Origin: Anaerovirgula multivorans
GTDB taxonomy: Bacteria > Bacillota > Clostridia > Peptostreptococcales > Natronincolaceae
Assembly (NCBI RefSeq): GCF_900188145.1
Contig: NZ_FZOJ01000029.1
Coordinates: 1 to 59,677 of the forward strand
Direction: 5' to 3'
DNA: 59,677 bases
Shown: positions 45,817 to 55,289 of the stretch, piece by piece
Layout: the number at the start of each line of letters is the position of its first letter
Position numbering within the stretch: the first letter of the stretch is position 1
The notes under the pieces: model-generated
Told to the model about the DNA's origin: nothing
The model's input: the letters and a program-made list of their open reading frames with translations, nothing else
Databases searched by the model: none
Translations under genes and position numbers: made by a program

Positions 45817-47019
45817 CTACTCTTTCTCCTTAATAAAAAATGGTTTTGTGATTTGCCCCAGTTGATTTGTTTTAGCTTTAACAGTAATATTCACCGGCAG
45901 ATCCGGAAACTCATTATCCCAGTCATCTTCGATCTCTTTCCATAGTTTGGGATATTTCCTGCGGATTACCTCTCCAAAACCAAAAATGTCAGCATTAAAT
46001 TCATTTTGTGCTTTATCCACTGTTTTCTCACACATCAACTTAATTTTCTTTTCAGCCAATTCATTAAAAATGTCTATGTTCTCTTCCTTGGAAACATCAA
46101 ACTCCCCTTCTACCGCTCCAACATTTAGTGTCATGTTAATTACCACATCAATGGCTGGTTTACCCTCCTCTAAGGAGGCTTTCATCACTGATTTAGCATT
46201 TGTAACTTCACCTGTGATTTTCACTTTATCTCCGTAGTTTATATATCCCACAGTATTATTTACATTCCCTATAACGTAATTGTAGCCCTTGCTCTCTTCC
46301 TCATTAAGCCAGCCTATAAGTTTATCTTCTTTAAATACTCCCAGCCCAAAATACTTTGTGGTATTTTCTATTTCACTTTTTTGTAAGGATTCTAAAGATT
46401 TTGTAGGCAGCTTAACATTTGCAACCTCTTCTGTAACCTCTACTCCGGTAAGTACCGGCTCTTTGCCCTCTGCAACAATAGCATTCACCAGCTCCACGAT
46501 TCTGACAGATTTTGTCGGCGCCCACAATTGCTCTGAGTTTTTAAGCGATTCGTGCAGCTTGATTCCAGGTATTTGGTGCAAAGGAGTTAATATACTCAAT
46601 ACATTTCTTGCGGTGGTTCCCTTTGCTACGATAAAATAAAAGTCTGTACGGAATTCGTTAAAGCGGGCAAAGAAATCAAGGGCATCATTTATCCCTTCTT
46701 CTACAATTTCCTCACTAAAAACCACAAGCTGCAAGTGAGCGCTATATATTCTTCTGCCGGACTTTTCATGTATTTTTCTCATTATCTCTTTCAAATCTTT
46801 TCCTTCCTCTGAATATAATACCACAGGTGCTGCTGTAGACGGTTCTTTAGCAGCTATTGCACTAGGATTTAAAATTTGCAGTGTAAGAAAATAGCCGCCT
46901 TCAGATTTATCGATACCCATGGCTATAATAATAGCAAGGGTATCGATTTCAAAGCCGCTCCAGCATCCGGGAAGGGATATTAATGATATCATAAGCAAAA
47001 TAACCAATAATTTTTTCAT
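45817..47019 (-). CDS. gerAC: Spore germination receptor C subunit (GerAC-type lipoprotein)
   Basis: A 400-residue lipoprotein on the outer face of the inner spore membrane, a required part of the germinant receptor. It has a lipoprotein signal with C19 (LLVILLMISLISLPGCWSGF) and the family start EIDTLAIIIAMGIDKSEGGY. Conserved domain segments include SGRRIYSAHLQLVVFSEEIV, LDFFARFNEFRTDFYFIVAK, YFGLGVFKEDKLIGWLN, and the C-terminal VRRKYPKLWKEIEDDWDN-like end (IRRKYPKLWKEIEDDWDNEF). AGGTGAG precedes the ATG. It lies between gerAA and the small gene. Confidence 0.93.
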   Translation of the reverse strand: MKKLLVILLMISLISLPGCWSGFEIDTLAIIIAMGIDKSEGGYFLTLQILNPSAIAAKEPSTAAPVVLYSEEGKDLKEIMRKIHEKSGRRIYSAHLQLVVFSEEIVEEGINDALDFFARFNEFRTDFYFIVAKGTTARNVLSILTPLHQIPGIKLHESLKNSEQLWAPTKSVRIVELVNAIVAEGKEPVLTGVEVTEEVANVKLPTKSLESLQKSEIENTTKYFGLGVFKEDKLIGWLNEEESKGYNYVIGNVNNTVGYINYGDKVKITGEVTNAKSVMKASLEEGKPAIDVVINMTLNVGAVEGEFDVSKEENIDIFNELAEKKIKLMCEKTVDKAQNEFNADIFGFGEVIRRKYPKLWKEIEDDWDNEFPDLPVNITVKAKTNQLGQITKPFFIKEKE

Positions 47020-47029
47020 TTTAATAGTC

Positions 47030-48613
47030 TCACCTAAGTTCTGGTTTTTCTTTTTGGTCTGAGCTTACAGGGTTATGCCCATGGGTCCTTGCTGTATCCG
47101 TCCCGCTGATACCTATAGGTCTGTATTTCATTTTCCATAGTGGAAATCTGAAAATGGTGTCTTTGTTTCCACCTTTTATTTTGGGGGCAATAGGTGTTAA
47201 ATAGGGGACAGTCATAGATTTTATTTTGCACAAATGCAGCGTCATGACAATTAAGCCCATAAATACGCCATATAGTCCTAGAAATGCTGCCAGAGACATT
47301 AAAATAAACCTCATGGTCCTTATGGCATTTGACATTTCGTAATAGGGTATGGCAAAGCTTGATATGGCAGTAATGGCAACAACGATGACCATGATTGCCG
47401 ATATAATACCGGCTTCTACTGCTGCCTGCCCCAGTACCAAGGCTCCCACTATGGAAATAGCAGGTCCTATAGCCCTGGGCATCCTTACGCCGGCTTCCCT
47501 TAATATTTCAAAAGCGACCTCCATAATCAGTGCCTCAACTATAGCCGGAAATGGGACGCCTTCCCGCTGTGCCGCTATACTGACAAGTAACGGTGTAGGA
47601 ATTATTTCCTGGTGAAATGTTGTTAATGCTATATATATTGCAGGTACTAAAAGCGTGAGAAAAAATGTAATAAACCTTAATACACGCATCATAGAAGCTA
47701 CAATATAGTGGTGATAATAGTCTTCACTGGCTTGAAGGAACTCAACCATGAGAGCAGGCGCTGTCAATACATAAGGCGTACCGTCAATCAAAATTGCCAG
47801 CTTGCCTTCAAGTAAAGCTGCCACAACTGAATCAGGCTTTTCGGAGCTTACAAAAACAGGAAATATAGAATGTCTGTCATCTTTTATTAACTCCTCAATA
47901 TACCAGCCTTCCAATATCCCGTCAATTTCTATATTCGCAAGCCTTTTCCTCATTTCCTGTACAATTTCATCTTTAGCAATATCATGAATATACATCAAAC
48001 ATACGGTTGTTTTTGTTATATTGCCTATAGATAGTTTTTCCAATCTTAAAGCTCTGCTTTTTAATCTTTTTCTAATAAGTAAAATATTGGTATTTATTTT
48101 TTCTGTAAACCCTTCTTTGGGTCCTCTTATTACAGTTTGTGAAGTTGGCTCTTCAACAGATCTGCCTTCATCAGCATTTGTGTCTACGGTATAAAATTTA
48201 TTGTAGCCGTCAATTAAAAATACGGTATCACCCGCTAGCAAGTCAGCATAAAGAGTCTCATAATCAGAACCTTCCTTTGAATCTCTTATCCTTGAAAAAT
48301 AACTGATTACTATATTAGAATTAATGTCAGGTTTTGCGTTACAATATTCATATTTTAATTTAGCCATTTCTAATGATAAATCGTTTATAATATTTCTATC
48401 TACCAAACTCTCGATATATAAATTTGCACAAATAAAGTCCTTATTGTTGTCAAACATAAAATAAGTGACTTCAAGGTCGCTGCTACAGCCAAAATCATTT
48501 TTCAGCCTGGCTATATTCTTATTTATATCTTTACTAATATAAATGCCATAATCAGTTTCATCTATTTTATTGCTTTTCTTAGTTATTTTTTTTGGAAACT
48601 TCATTATAAGCAA
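47030..48613 (-). CDS. gerAA: Spore germination receptor A subunit (GerAA-type)
   Basis: 527 residues. The large N-terminal soluble domain (YFMFDNNKDFICANLYIESL, LADLLAGDTVFLIDGYNKFYT-type strands) precedes the conserved core (GPKEGFTEKINTNILLIRKR, LVPAIYIALTTFHQEIIPTP, REAGVRMPRAIGPAISIVGA) and several membrane helices. The A subunit shapes the ion channel of the receptor. The first codon may be TTG at 48613 (AGGA five bases upstream) or ATG at 48604; the choice changes three residues. It is the first gene of the five-gene ger operon. No certain forespore sigma-G promoter could be made out in the 271-bp upstream gap. Confidence 0.94.
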   Translation of the reverse strand: MLIMKFPKKITKKSNKIDETDYGIYISKDINKNIARLKNDFGCSSDLEVTYFMFDNNKDFICANLYIESLVDRNIINDLSLEMAKLKYEYCNAKPDINSNIVISYFSRIRDSKEGSDYETLYADLLAGDTVFLIDGYNKFYTVDTNADEGRSVEEPTSQTVIRGPKEGFTEKINTNILLIRKRLKSRALRLEKLSIGNITKTTVCLMYIHDIAKDEIVQEMRKRLANIEIDGILEGWYIEELIKDDRHSIFPVFVSSEKPDSVVAALLEGKLAILIDGTPYVLTAPALMVEFLQASEDYYHHYIVASMMRVLRFITFFLTLLVPAIYIALTTFHQEIIPTPLLVSIAAQREGVPFPAIVEALIMEVAFEILREAGVRMPRAIGPAISIVGALVLGQAAVEAGIISAIMVIVVAITAISSFAIPYYEMSNAIRTMRFILMSLAAFLGLYGVFMGLIVMTLHLCKIKSMTVPYLTPIAPKIKGGNKDTIFRFPLWKMKYRPIGISGTDTARTHGHNPVSSDQKEKPELR

Positions 48614-48884
48614 TCACATCCTACTATAGATAAACAACTTCAAAAATTAAATTATTTATGATAAGACCTAGAATTTAAAAGTATTTTATATTAATTTTCG
48701 TCATTATAACCATATTTTATACATTCCTTGCGCTTTATAATTATTTAATCAACTTTCGAACATAAAAAATATGATGTGAATATTGAAAAATCAATAACAT
48801 AGAGCAATAAAAAAGTCCAAGAGGCCTCGTCTAGTGATATAATAGAAGTGACCAAACCCCATTAAAATCACTATTCGGAGGTCC

Positions 48885-49230
48885 TTGAACATGTCTATTC
48901 TATCACATAAGTTAAATACGGAAAATGGGTTTATTATTCTTGCCAAAGTTTCAATGTCAGCAGAAGTTTATCATATAATGGCAAGAGGAATTAATTGTCA
49001 AAATATATTTGAAGATGGCGAAGATTATATGAAATTTATTGATACAGTACAGAAGAACAAAGAAAAAAGTGGATTTGAACTCTAATGGAGTAAAGAAGGG
49101 GTTTTTTCATACTTTAGGAAGGCAAGAAAAGGACATGATACTAAAAAATTTAAAGGAGACTAACGGTGTTACAATAAGACAGCTTGCAAGAGTAACAGGG
49201 ATAAGTAAGTATGTGGTTGAAAAGGCATAA
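48885..49230 (+). pseudogene. Chimeric RAYT (Y1, IS200-like) transposase relic
   Basis: A short unrelated frame (ILSHKLNTENGFIILAKVS, from 48885, itself behind TATAAT and GGAGG) is joined in frame to the N-terminus of a REP-associated tyrosine transposase (AEVYHIMARGINCQNIFED, from 48954). That frame stops at 49085. The C-terminal part continues in another frame (NGVKKGFFHTLGRQEKDM, then NGVTIRQLARVTGISKYVVE) to 49230. The catalytic middle with the HUH motif is missing. So it carries an insertion-sequence junction, an internal deletion and a frame change, and is dead. Confidence 0.75.
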
Positions 49231-49255
49231 CAGACGAGTTCCTGTCCCCTTGTCC
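49231..49255. repeat. REP sequence after the RAYT relic
   Basis: The 25-bp sequence starts CAGACGAGTTCCTGTCCCC directly after the RAYT stop and matches the minus-strand sequence after the stop of the miniature RAYT at 36061 in 22 of 25 positions. It is the partner REP of this RAYT family. Confidence 0.75.
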
Positions 49256-49310
49256 GGTTCAAAATCTAAATTTTTCTTTTTCATGAAGTCTTTCACCAAG
49301 TATACATCCA

Positions 49311-49340
49311 GGCACAGGTGGAGATCCTGTGCCTTTTATT
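49311..49340 (+). terminator. Intrinsic terminator upstream of the thiT relic
   Basis: GGCACAGG (49311-49318) and CCTGTGCC (49326-49333) form a perfect 8-bp stem with a 7-nt loop, followed by TTTTATTG. The gene that it served is gone. Confidence 0.75.
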
Positions 49341-49359
49341 GATTTATCAATTTAATTTC

Positions 49360-49388
49360 TAGTCAAATTTTATAGGTTATGCTATAAT
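49360..49388 (+). promoter_or_regulatory. Promoter of the riboswitch-thiT unit
   Basis: TATAAT at 49383-49388 follows TAGTCA (49360-49365) at 17 bp. It stands about 20 bp before the remaining riboswitch sequence, in the natural place for a riboswitch-controlled promoter. Confidence 0.55.
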
Positions 49389-49410
49389 TTATACTGAAAT
49401 TAATATTTAT

Positions 49411-49434
49411 CGCTGGGGGTGCCTTGTGCTGAGC
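49411..49434 (+). promoter_or_regulatory. Truncated TPP riboswitch (5' half only)
   Basis: CGCTGGGGGTGCCTTGTGCT then GAG has the thi-box start GGGGTGCC...GCTGAG of TPP riboswitches. The 3' half (the second helix arm and P1 closing strand) is absent: only five bases separate CTGAG from the remaining thiT frame. With half an aptamer it cannot bind TPP. Confidence 0.7.
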
Positions 49435-49438
49435 AGTC

Positions 49439-49825
49439 ATGTTTGGTCCTCTACCTGGAATTATTGCAGGATTTGCCTTTGGAATGCTACGATTAATGCA
49501 GGACCCTTATATCATTCACTGGGCGCAGTTTCTTTTGGATTATCCCTTAGCCTATGGCGCCTTAGGCCTAGCTGGCTTTTATAGAAAAAACCTTTCAATA
49601 GCTTGTATCCTTGCAGGTTTCGGAAGATTTCTAATGAGCTTTTTATCAGGAGTACTCTTCTTCGGTATTTATGCTCCTGAGGGGATGAATGTATGGCTAT
49701 ACTCTTTAATCGTCAATGGTATAGGCATTGGAGGTAATACACTAATTTGTATTGTCATCACTTTCCTGCCTCAAATTCAGTCTGCAATCAGGCAAATACA
49801 AAAAACTGTTCCAATAGATAGATAA
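49439..49825 (+). pseudogene. thiT: N-terminally truncated ThiT (ECF thiamine transporter S component)
   Basis: 128 codons cover the last two thirds of ThiT, the thiamine-binding S component: GPLPGIIAGFAFGMLRLMQD, IIHWAQFLLDYPLAYGALGL, GFGRFLMSFLSGVLFFG and YAPEGMNVWLYSLIVNGIGI. The family is about 180-200 residues, so the first 50-60 residues (first membrane helices) are missing. There is no ribosome site before the ATG at 49439, and a TGA in the same frame stands three codons upstream. The 5' end is fused to half of its TPP riboswitch, showing a single deletion. Probably not functional. Confidence 0.8.
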
Positions 49826-50042
49826 AATAATCCCTAATTCCATCAGCTCTGTGCTTTCTCGTTACGGCAAATTCATTTATATCACTACCCTTAACGGAAT
49901 GGTCTTGGTCGTTCCGTTATGTTATCATTTATACTTAATGATGGGAATAATCTTAATAATCTATTCCACCTTTACAATTAATTCTTCAATATCCTCACCT
50001 TATCTCTTACTTTTAAACACCAATACTGCTCTAGTATTTAAT

Positions 50043-51410
50043 TTATAATGCTTGTTTTAGTATGGTAAATTCTTTTTTAATTAGTATAAAAACCCAAATC
50101 GTTATCACGAGATCAATTAGGAAAGTTCCGTAATATACCCATTGGATACCAAATAGTTTTGGGAGTATAAGCATTACAGGTATGTAAAAAATTAATTGTC
50201 GTGCAATTCCTATTATTGCTGCTGGCTTTCCTTTATTAATAGCCGGATAGAATGTCATCATCATAAATATAACAGGCAAAATAGGTAAAAGTGCCATATA
50301 AGCTCTAAAATAAAGTAAGCTGGCAGCATCAAATATTCTATTTGGGAACATTAAGCCCAATGCAGCTTCAGGTATAACCATTATAATTAACCAGAAGGGT
50401 AACATCATCAAGGTACTGGCTACCGCAAATATTTTAAAGCTGCTAATTACTCGAAGATTGTTTTTTGCACCATAATTAATCCCAATAACAGGCTGCAATG
50501 CCCTCATAAGTCCAAATATGGGTGTCAGCAATAAAGTGAAGATTCTATATATAGCACCGTAAAGAGCCAAATCATAAGTGGTTCCATATCTGGATAAAGC
50601 GTTAAAAACTACTATAGCTTGCACAAGATTCATGATAGTCATAATCAATGATGGTATCCCCATTGAAAAGATATCCTTTACAATCTTTTTATCTCTAAAG
50701 AACTTAAAAGGATGTGCTTCAAAAGATGCTTTTCCTTTTGTAAAATATACAAGGCCTACAATTGTATAAACAAGCATACCAAGATTCGTCCCCCAGGCTG
50801 CTCCTGCAACTCCCATATCCATTAATACAATTAAAATATAATTGGCTATAATATTCACTATTAATCCAAGACCCATCATAATTGCGGCTGATTTCATTTT
50901 TCCCTCAGCACGAACAATCATGTTTCCTGCTAAACCGTAAATCCAAAACAATGAGCCTATTACTGTTATTTGAAAATACCTACTACCAATCTCTAATATC
51001 TCACCTGATCCTCCCATTACTTTAACTAATGGTGTTGTCAATAACAATGCAAATATTACGTAGATAGTAGTTATAATAATAGACAGATAATTGACATTCC
51101 CTAATATTTTTCTCTGAGTCTCTTGATCATTTGCCCCTAAAGCAATGCTCAGAGCAGACCCTGCTCCTACACCCAGCAGAGAACCCAATCCGAGAGTTAT
51201 TTGAGATAATGGATAAGCTATGGAAACCCCTGCTAGTGCTGTTTCTCCAACAAACATCCCTACAAAAATCGCATCAAATACTGAATTCAGACCATATAAT
51301 ACCATGGCTATTACAGCTGGCCATGAAATTCTATACATGACTTTCCATAAATTCCCTGAAAGAATCATTTGTTTTTGCCTATTTTTTTGATTCAATTCTG
51401 TTTCCACCAT
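50043..51410 (-). CDS. MATE-family efflux transporter
   Basis: A 455-residue, 12-helix membrane protein (multidrug and toxin extrusion). The two-fold repeat begins with GNLWKVMYRISWPAVIAMVL, GVGAGSALSIALGANDQETQ is the typical loop, and the second half has SMGIPSLIMTIMNLVQAIVV and QPVIGINYGAKNNLRVI. It drives export with sodium or protons. GGGGAGGAATA precedes the ATG. It lies 33 bp after the second ABC half-transporter and is read the same way, so it belongs to that operon. In this setting it might export the siderophore or a related molecule; this is inference. Confidence 0.9.
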   Translation of the reverse strand: MVETELNQKNRQKQMILSGNLWKVMYRISWPAVIAMVLYGLNSVFDAIFVGMFVGETALAGVSIAYPLSQITLGLGSLLGVGAGSALSIALGANDQETQRKILGNVNYLSIIITTIYVIFALLLTTPLVKVMGGSGEILEIGSRYFQITVIGSLFWIYGLAGNMIVRAEGKMKSAAIMMGLGLIVNIIANYILIVLMDMGVAGAAWGTNLGMLVYTIVGLVYFTKGKASFEAHPFKFFRDKKIVKDIFSMGIPSLIMTIMNLVQAIVVFNALSRYGTTYDLALYGAIYRIFTLLLTPIFGLMRALQPVIGINYGAKNNLRVISSFKIFAVASTLMMLPFWLIIMVIPEAALGLMFPNRIFDAASLLYFRAYMALLPILPVIFMMMTFYPAINKGKPAAIIGIARQLIFYIPVMLILPKLFGIQWVYYGTFLIDLVITIWVFILIKKEFTILKQAL

Positions 51411-51443
51411 TATTCCTCCCCGTTGCTATTTTTCTAAATAGTT

Positions 51444-53195
51444 TTACACACTCCATCCCAAGCTTTCATTCTGAATGGTATAAAGCCTCTCATACAATCC
51501 CTTTTTCTCTATTAGCTCATCATGCGTGCCTTCCTCCACAACCCTGCCTTTATCCAGGATAATAATCTTGTCAGCACTTACTACAGTTCTTAAACGATGG
51601 GCGATTACAATAACCGTTTTGCCTTCAATAAGTCTTGAAATAGCCTGCTGAATGAATACCTCATTTTCTGGATCTAAGGAAGCGGTTGCTTCATCAAGAA
51701 GAACAATCGGTGCATTTTTAAGCAGTGCACGGGCAATGGAAATCCGCTGTCTTTCTCCTCCAGAAAGCGTGCCTCCGTTTTCTCCAAGGATTGTTTGATA
51801 GCCTTCAGGAAGATTGCCTACAAATTCATCGCAGCAGGCCGCCTTGGCCGCTGCCATAACCTCTTCCTCAGTGGCATCCATATTGCCGATACGAATATTG
51901 TTATAAATGGTGTCATTAAACAAAATCACATCCTGAAATACAAAGGATATATAACCCATCAAATGTTCCGGATCCAATGTCTTGATATCAATACCACCTA
52001 TTTTTACTGCACCCTTATTTACATCCCAAAATCTCGCAATTAACTTTGCCAGGGTGCTCTTTCCACTTCCTGATGGCCCCACCAATGCGGTAATACCATT
52101 TGCAGGAATGGAAATACTTACATCTTTAAGTACTGTTTCTTCTGGATAAAGGTTACCTGAATAACTAAAGGATACATTTTCAAAATCTATATTGTAGCCC
52201 TTTAGTTCCCTTTCTGTATTTCCTGCCATTATTGGCGTTGAGATAAGTGTCCTCATTCGACTTGTTGAAACCTGCATATAAAACAGTTCAGGAAGAAGGG
52301 TAAACTCTGTAAGTATCGGTCCATATATTCTTACGACGATTAGAAAAAACATCAGTAATGGAATTAATTCAATTTTTCCTCCTGTCAACAGATATGTTCC
52401 TACAAAAACTGTAAGCCCTACCCCCGCCTGTACAACAATTTGTGCTCCTATAACAAAAACCCCCGTCCCAAACTCCATTTTTATGGCCATTTGCTTCATA
52501 AACCGAAGAGCATTGTCTAACGCAGAAAATTTAGAACCATCTAATCCACAAGATTTAATGACTTTGATGCCCTCTAAATATTCCTGCACCTGATCAGAGG
52601 CCTTTAGCTTGGCTACTACATGCTTTTCACCTAATCTGTTTTGGATTTTTTTGCTTAGGACTATAATTAAGAATGCAATGGGTACTGTACAAAAAACCGT
52701 CAGTGCCAATCTCCAATCAAAAGTTGCAAGACCAAGGCAAATCACAGTAATAGAAATAGCATTAGCCAAAAGCTGTGGGATAATATGACTTAGCACATGT
52801 TCACTTGTTGCACAGTCTCCCATTATGTTGGTGGTGAGTTCTGATAGATCCTTGGTATTAAAAAAACTCATAGGAAGTTTTCTTATATGCTCTGCAATAC
52901 GGGTTCTGTTTGCTTCCGATTCCACATAGGAGGCTATATAGGTTTTCTTGTAATCATTTTTGCTGGCCAGAAATACAAGAATTGCCGCTATAATGCCAAG
53001 TCCGAAAAATATCCACATTTTTGTCCAAGAGATTTCCTCACCCATGAAGGGTTTTAACAGTTCACCAAATATTTGAATTGTAATACCAAAGGGTAGCATC
53101 AAAGACAAGTTAGTAATGGTGCAGGCTATAATAGCTTTCTTTAAGTCTGAGTATCCCTTATGGGTCAACATAAGCTTCTCTTTTAAATTAAGCAT
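51444..53195 (-). CDS. ABC half-transporter 2 (fused permease-ATPase)
   Basis: 583 residues: an exporter-type six-helix domain (about 1-310) followed by an ATPase domain with Walker A GPSGSGKSTLAKLI, signature LSGGERQRISIARALL, Walker B IVLLDEATASLDPE and switch IVIAHRLRTV. The start overlaps the end of the upstream half-transporter by 8 bp, so the two are made together and form a heterodimer. The pairing, with a Fur site and a YbtA-like regulator, resembles YbtP/YbtQ and IrtAB, exporter-fold proteins that import iron-siderophores. The substrate is inferred. Confidence 0.92.
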   Translation of the reverse strand: MLNLKEKLMLTHKGYSDLKKAIIACTITNLSLMLPFGITIQIFGELLKPFMGEEISWTKMWIFFGLGIIAAILVFLASKNDYKKTYIASYVESEANRTRIAEHIRKLPMSFFNTKDLSELTTNIMGDCATSEHVLSHIIPQLLANAISITVICLGLATFDWRLALTVFCTVPIAFLIIVLSKKIQNRLGEKHVVAKLKASDQVQEYLEGIKVIKSCGLDGSKFSALDNALRFMKQMAIKMEFGTGVFVIGAQIVVQAGVGLTVFVGTYLLTGGKIELIPLLMFFLIVVRIYGPILTEFTLLPELFYMQVSTSRMRTLISTPIMAGNTERELKGYNIDFENVSFSYSGNLYPEETVLKDVSISIPANGITALVGPSGSGKSTLAKLIARFWDVNKGAVKIGGIDIKTLDPEHLMGYISFVFQDVILFNDTIYNNIRIGNMDATEEEVMAAAKAACCDEFVGNLPEGYQTILGENGGTLSGGERQRISIARALLKNAPIVLLDEATASLDPENEVFIQQAISRLIEGKTVIVIAHRLRTVVSADKIIILDKGRVVEEGTHDELIEKKGLYERLYTIQNESLGWSV

Positions 53196-55017
53196 TTTTT
53201 TTCATCTCCTTTCTGGTATTCAATTTCCAATCAAGGGATTTTGTATACATTTTCCACATCGTGCTATATTTTCTATTTTGCTGAATAAGCTGGTCATGTG
53301 TACCCTGTTCAACGGGCTGTCCTTTATCCATGACAATGATTTTATTTGCACTTCGTACGGTAGACAGTCGGTGGGCAATAATGATGACGGTTTTGTTTTC
53401 CATCAATTTTTCAAATGCTTTTTGTATTAACTGTTCATTCTCTGGATCTGCAAAAGCAGTAGCTTCATCAAGAACGATAATAGGTGCATCCTTTACAATA
53501 GCTCTTGCAATTGCAATGCGCTGACATTCACCTCCCGAGAGGTGCACTCCCTTCGTGCCCACCACTGTGTGATAACCATTTGGCAATTTCTCCACAAACT
53601 CATGACACTGTGCAGCTTTGGCAGCAGCAATAACCTGTTCATCTGTAGCCCTTTGATTTCCGATTCTAATATTGTCCATAACACTCTGCTTAAATAAAAA
53701 TACATCTTGGAATACAAAGCTGACCTCTTTCATCAAGTAGTCTAATTTCATATCTCTAATATCTACACCACTGATTTGAATGCTACCCTCAGTCACATCA
53801 AAAAATCTCGGAATCAAATGAGCAATGGTGCTTTTACCACTGCCTGATGGACCGACAATAGCCGTAACCTCTCCTTGTTCTGCTCGAAATGACACTTCCA
53901 TCAAAGCTGATATATCTTTATCTTCATCATAGGCAAAGGATACGTTTTTAAACTCAATATTGTGCCCTTCACAGGTTTTAGGGTTAATTGTCTCCGGTAA
54001 TGTGCTCTTGTGTAAAACATCATCCATACGCTCTATACCGCTTGAAATTTGCATTCCCCCGCTAGTCACGTACATAATTTTCATCATAATCGAAGAAATG
54101 GATGGCACAAATAAAAGGTAAAAAATAAAGGTCATGGCATAGGTTTTATAGTCGTTGGTATTGATGCCAATCAATATCCCCACGGGAATTAAAAACAGGT
54201 ATATATTGTTGATGATCGTTGTGAACACCGACATGTAATTTTCCCAACTTAATGTGTATGGAATAACAAATCCTGTATATGCTTTAATAGTCTCATGTAG
54301 TCTCCTGAAGGAATAGACCGTTTGCTTAAATGCTTTAACAACAGAAATACCCCGAATATATTCCACCGATGCATTATTCATTTCTTCCAATGTAGACTGA
54401 TATTTATCCATCATCACCTTGGAACCTTCATTTCCATATGCCTTAACTTGCACAATAAAAGCCATAGCAATACCTAGCAAGGCTGCTAAACCAAAGCGCC
54501 AGTCAACTACTAACAAAATTGCAATCATGACTATGGGTGCCACTATGGATGCCACTATATCTGGAAGCTGATGAGCAATAAATCCTTCTATTTTTTCTAT
54601 GTTTTCATCCATTACTTTACGAAGCTTTCCGCTTCCAAAGTTTAGGTGAAATCCAAGGGGCAACCCAGCAATATGAGAAGCAAAGCCTAGCTTTAGCTCA
54701 TACAAAGTACCAAAGGCCGCCAAGTGAGAACACATTAACGCTGCAAAATAAAGTAAAATATTTGCAAATATTCCGCCAAAGGCAATCCAGCCAAAACCGA
54801 TGGTCCTTTGAACATCCAGGTTTGAAAAATCGGGATAGACCCCTATGATTTCACCCATAATATAATAAATTGCCATATAAGGCACAAAGGAGACGACAGA
54901 TGCCAGCGCCGATAAAATTCCAGAGCATATTACCAAAGTCTTTTTCGTAGCGGCAAGCTCGATTAGCCTTGCTATTCCAGATTTTTGCTTTATAGTTTTT
55001 GAGTTTTCTTGCTTCAT
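53188..55017 (-). CDS. ABC half-transporter 1 (fused permease-ATPase)
   Basis: 609 residues: six membrane helices (about 20-320, including LSWENYMSVFTTIINNIYLF) and a C-terminal ATPase domain with Walker A GPSGSGKSTIAHLI, signature LSGGECQRIAIARAIV, Walker B IIVLDEATAFADPENE and switch VIIIAHRLSTVRS. In the D-loop the usual SALD is AFAD. It is the first gene of the operon and overlaps the second half-transporter. A Fur-like site lies about 130 bp upstream. Together with its partner it should form an iron-related heterodimeric transporter in the cytoplasmic membrane. Confidence 0.92.
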   Translation of the reverse strand: MKQENSKTIKQKSGIARLIELAATKKTLVICSGILSALASVVSFVPYMAIYYIMGEIIGVYPDFSNLDVQRTIGFGWIAFGGIFANILLYFAALMCSHLAAFGTLYELKLGFASHIAGLPLGFHLNFGSGKLRKVMDENIEKIEGFIAHQLPDIVASIVAPIVMIAILLVVDWRFGLAALLGIAMAFIVQVKAYGNEGSKVMMDKYQSTLEEMNNASVEYIRGISVVKAFKQTVYSFRRLHETIKAYTGFVIPYTLSWENYMSVFTTIINNIYLFLIPVGILIGINTNDYKTYAMTFIFYLLFVPSISSIMMKIMYVTSGGMQISSGIERMDDVLHKSTLPETINPKTCEGHNIEFKNVSFAYDEDKDISALMEVSFRAEQGEVTAIVGPSGSGKSTIAHLIPRFFDVTEGSIQISGVDIRDMKLDYLMKEVSFVFQDVFLFKQSVMDNIRIGNQRATDEQVIAAAKAAQCHEFVEKLPNGYHTVVGTKGVHLSGGECQRIAIARAIVKDAPIIVLDEATAFADPENEQLIQKAFEKLMENKTVIIIAHRLSTVRSANKIIVMDKGQPVEQGTHDQLIQQNRKYSTMWKMYTKSLDWKLNTRKEMKKNA

Positions 55018-55145
55018 TTTTCAACCTCTTTCCTCTTTTTTATAACAGCAATATTATTGCCGTAAAACACGCTCTCCTCCAAAAAGCACCTCCTCTACAA
55101 TTCTTTTCGAGCTCTCTATTAAACTTAATTTTATGAATTTATATT

Positions 55146-55164
55146 GATATTGATTTTCATAATC
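55146..55164. promoter_or_regulatory. Candidate Fur site upstream of the ABC operon
   Basis: GATATTGATTTTCATAATC matches the 19-bp Fur consensus in 15 positions. It lies in the 272-bp gap between the divergent ABC operon and AraC gene, on the ABC side. Nothing else was recognised in that gap (55018-55289). Confidence 0.45.
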
Positions 55165-55289
55165 ATATGATAAGACAATAATATCTTATTTCTATTTCTT
55201 TTTTCTACGCCAAAAAGGATAAGTTTTATGCCAAAAAGTATTTTAGGAACAGAGAAGATATTTCTTCTCTGTTCCTAGATTAGATATTT

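Noticed and set aside
48614..48884. Looked for a sigma-G promoter before the ger operon
   Set aside because: Some GAATGTA- and TATAATG-like bases are present, but the spacing and -10 box do not fit the forespore consensus well enough.
49851..50048. 65-codon frame after the thiT relic
   Set aside because: Biased hydrophobic composition, no ribosome site, and it includes a small AACGGAA/TTCCGTT hairpin.
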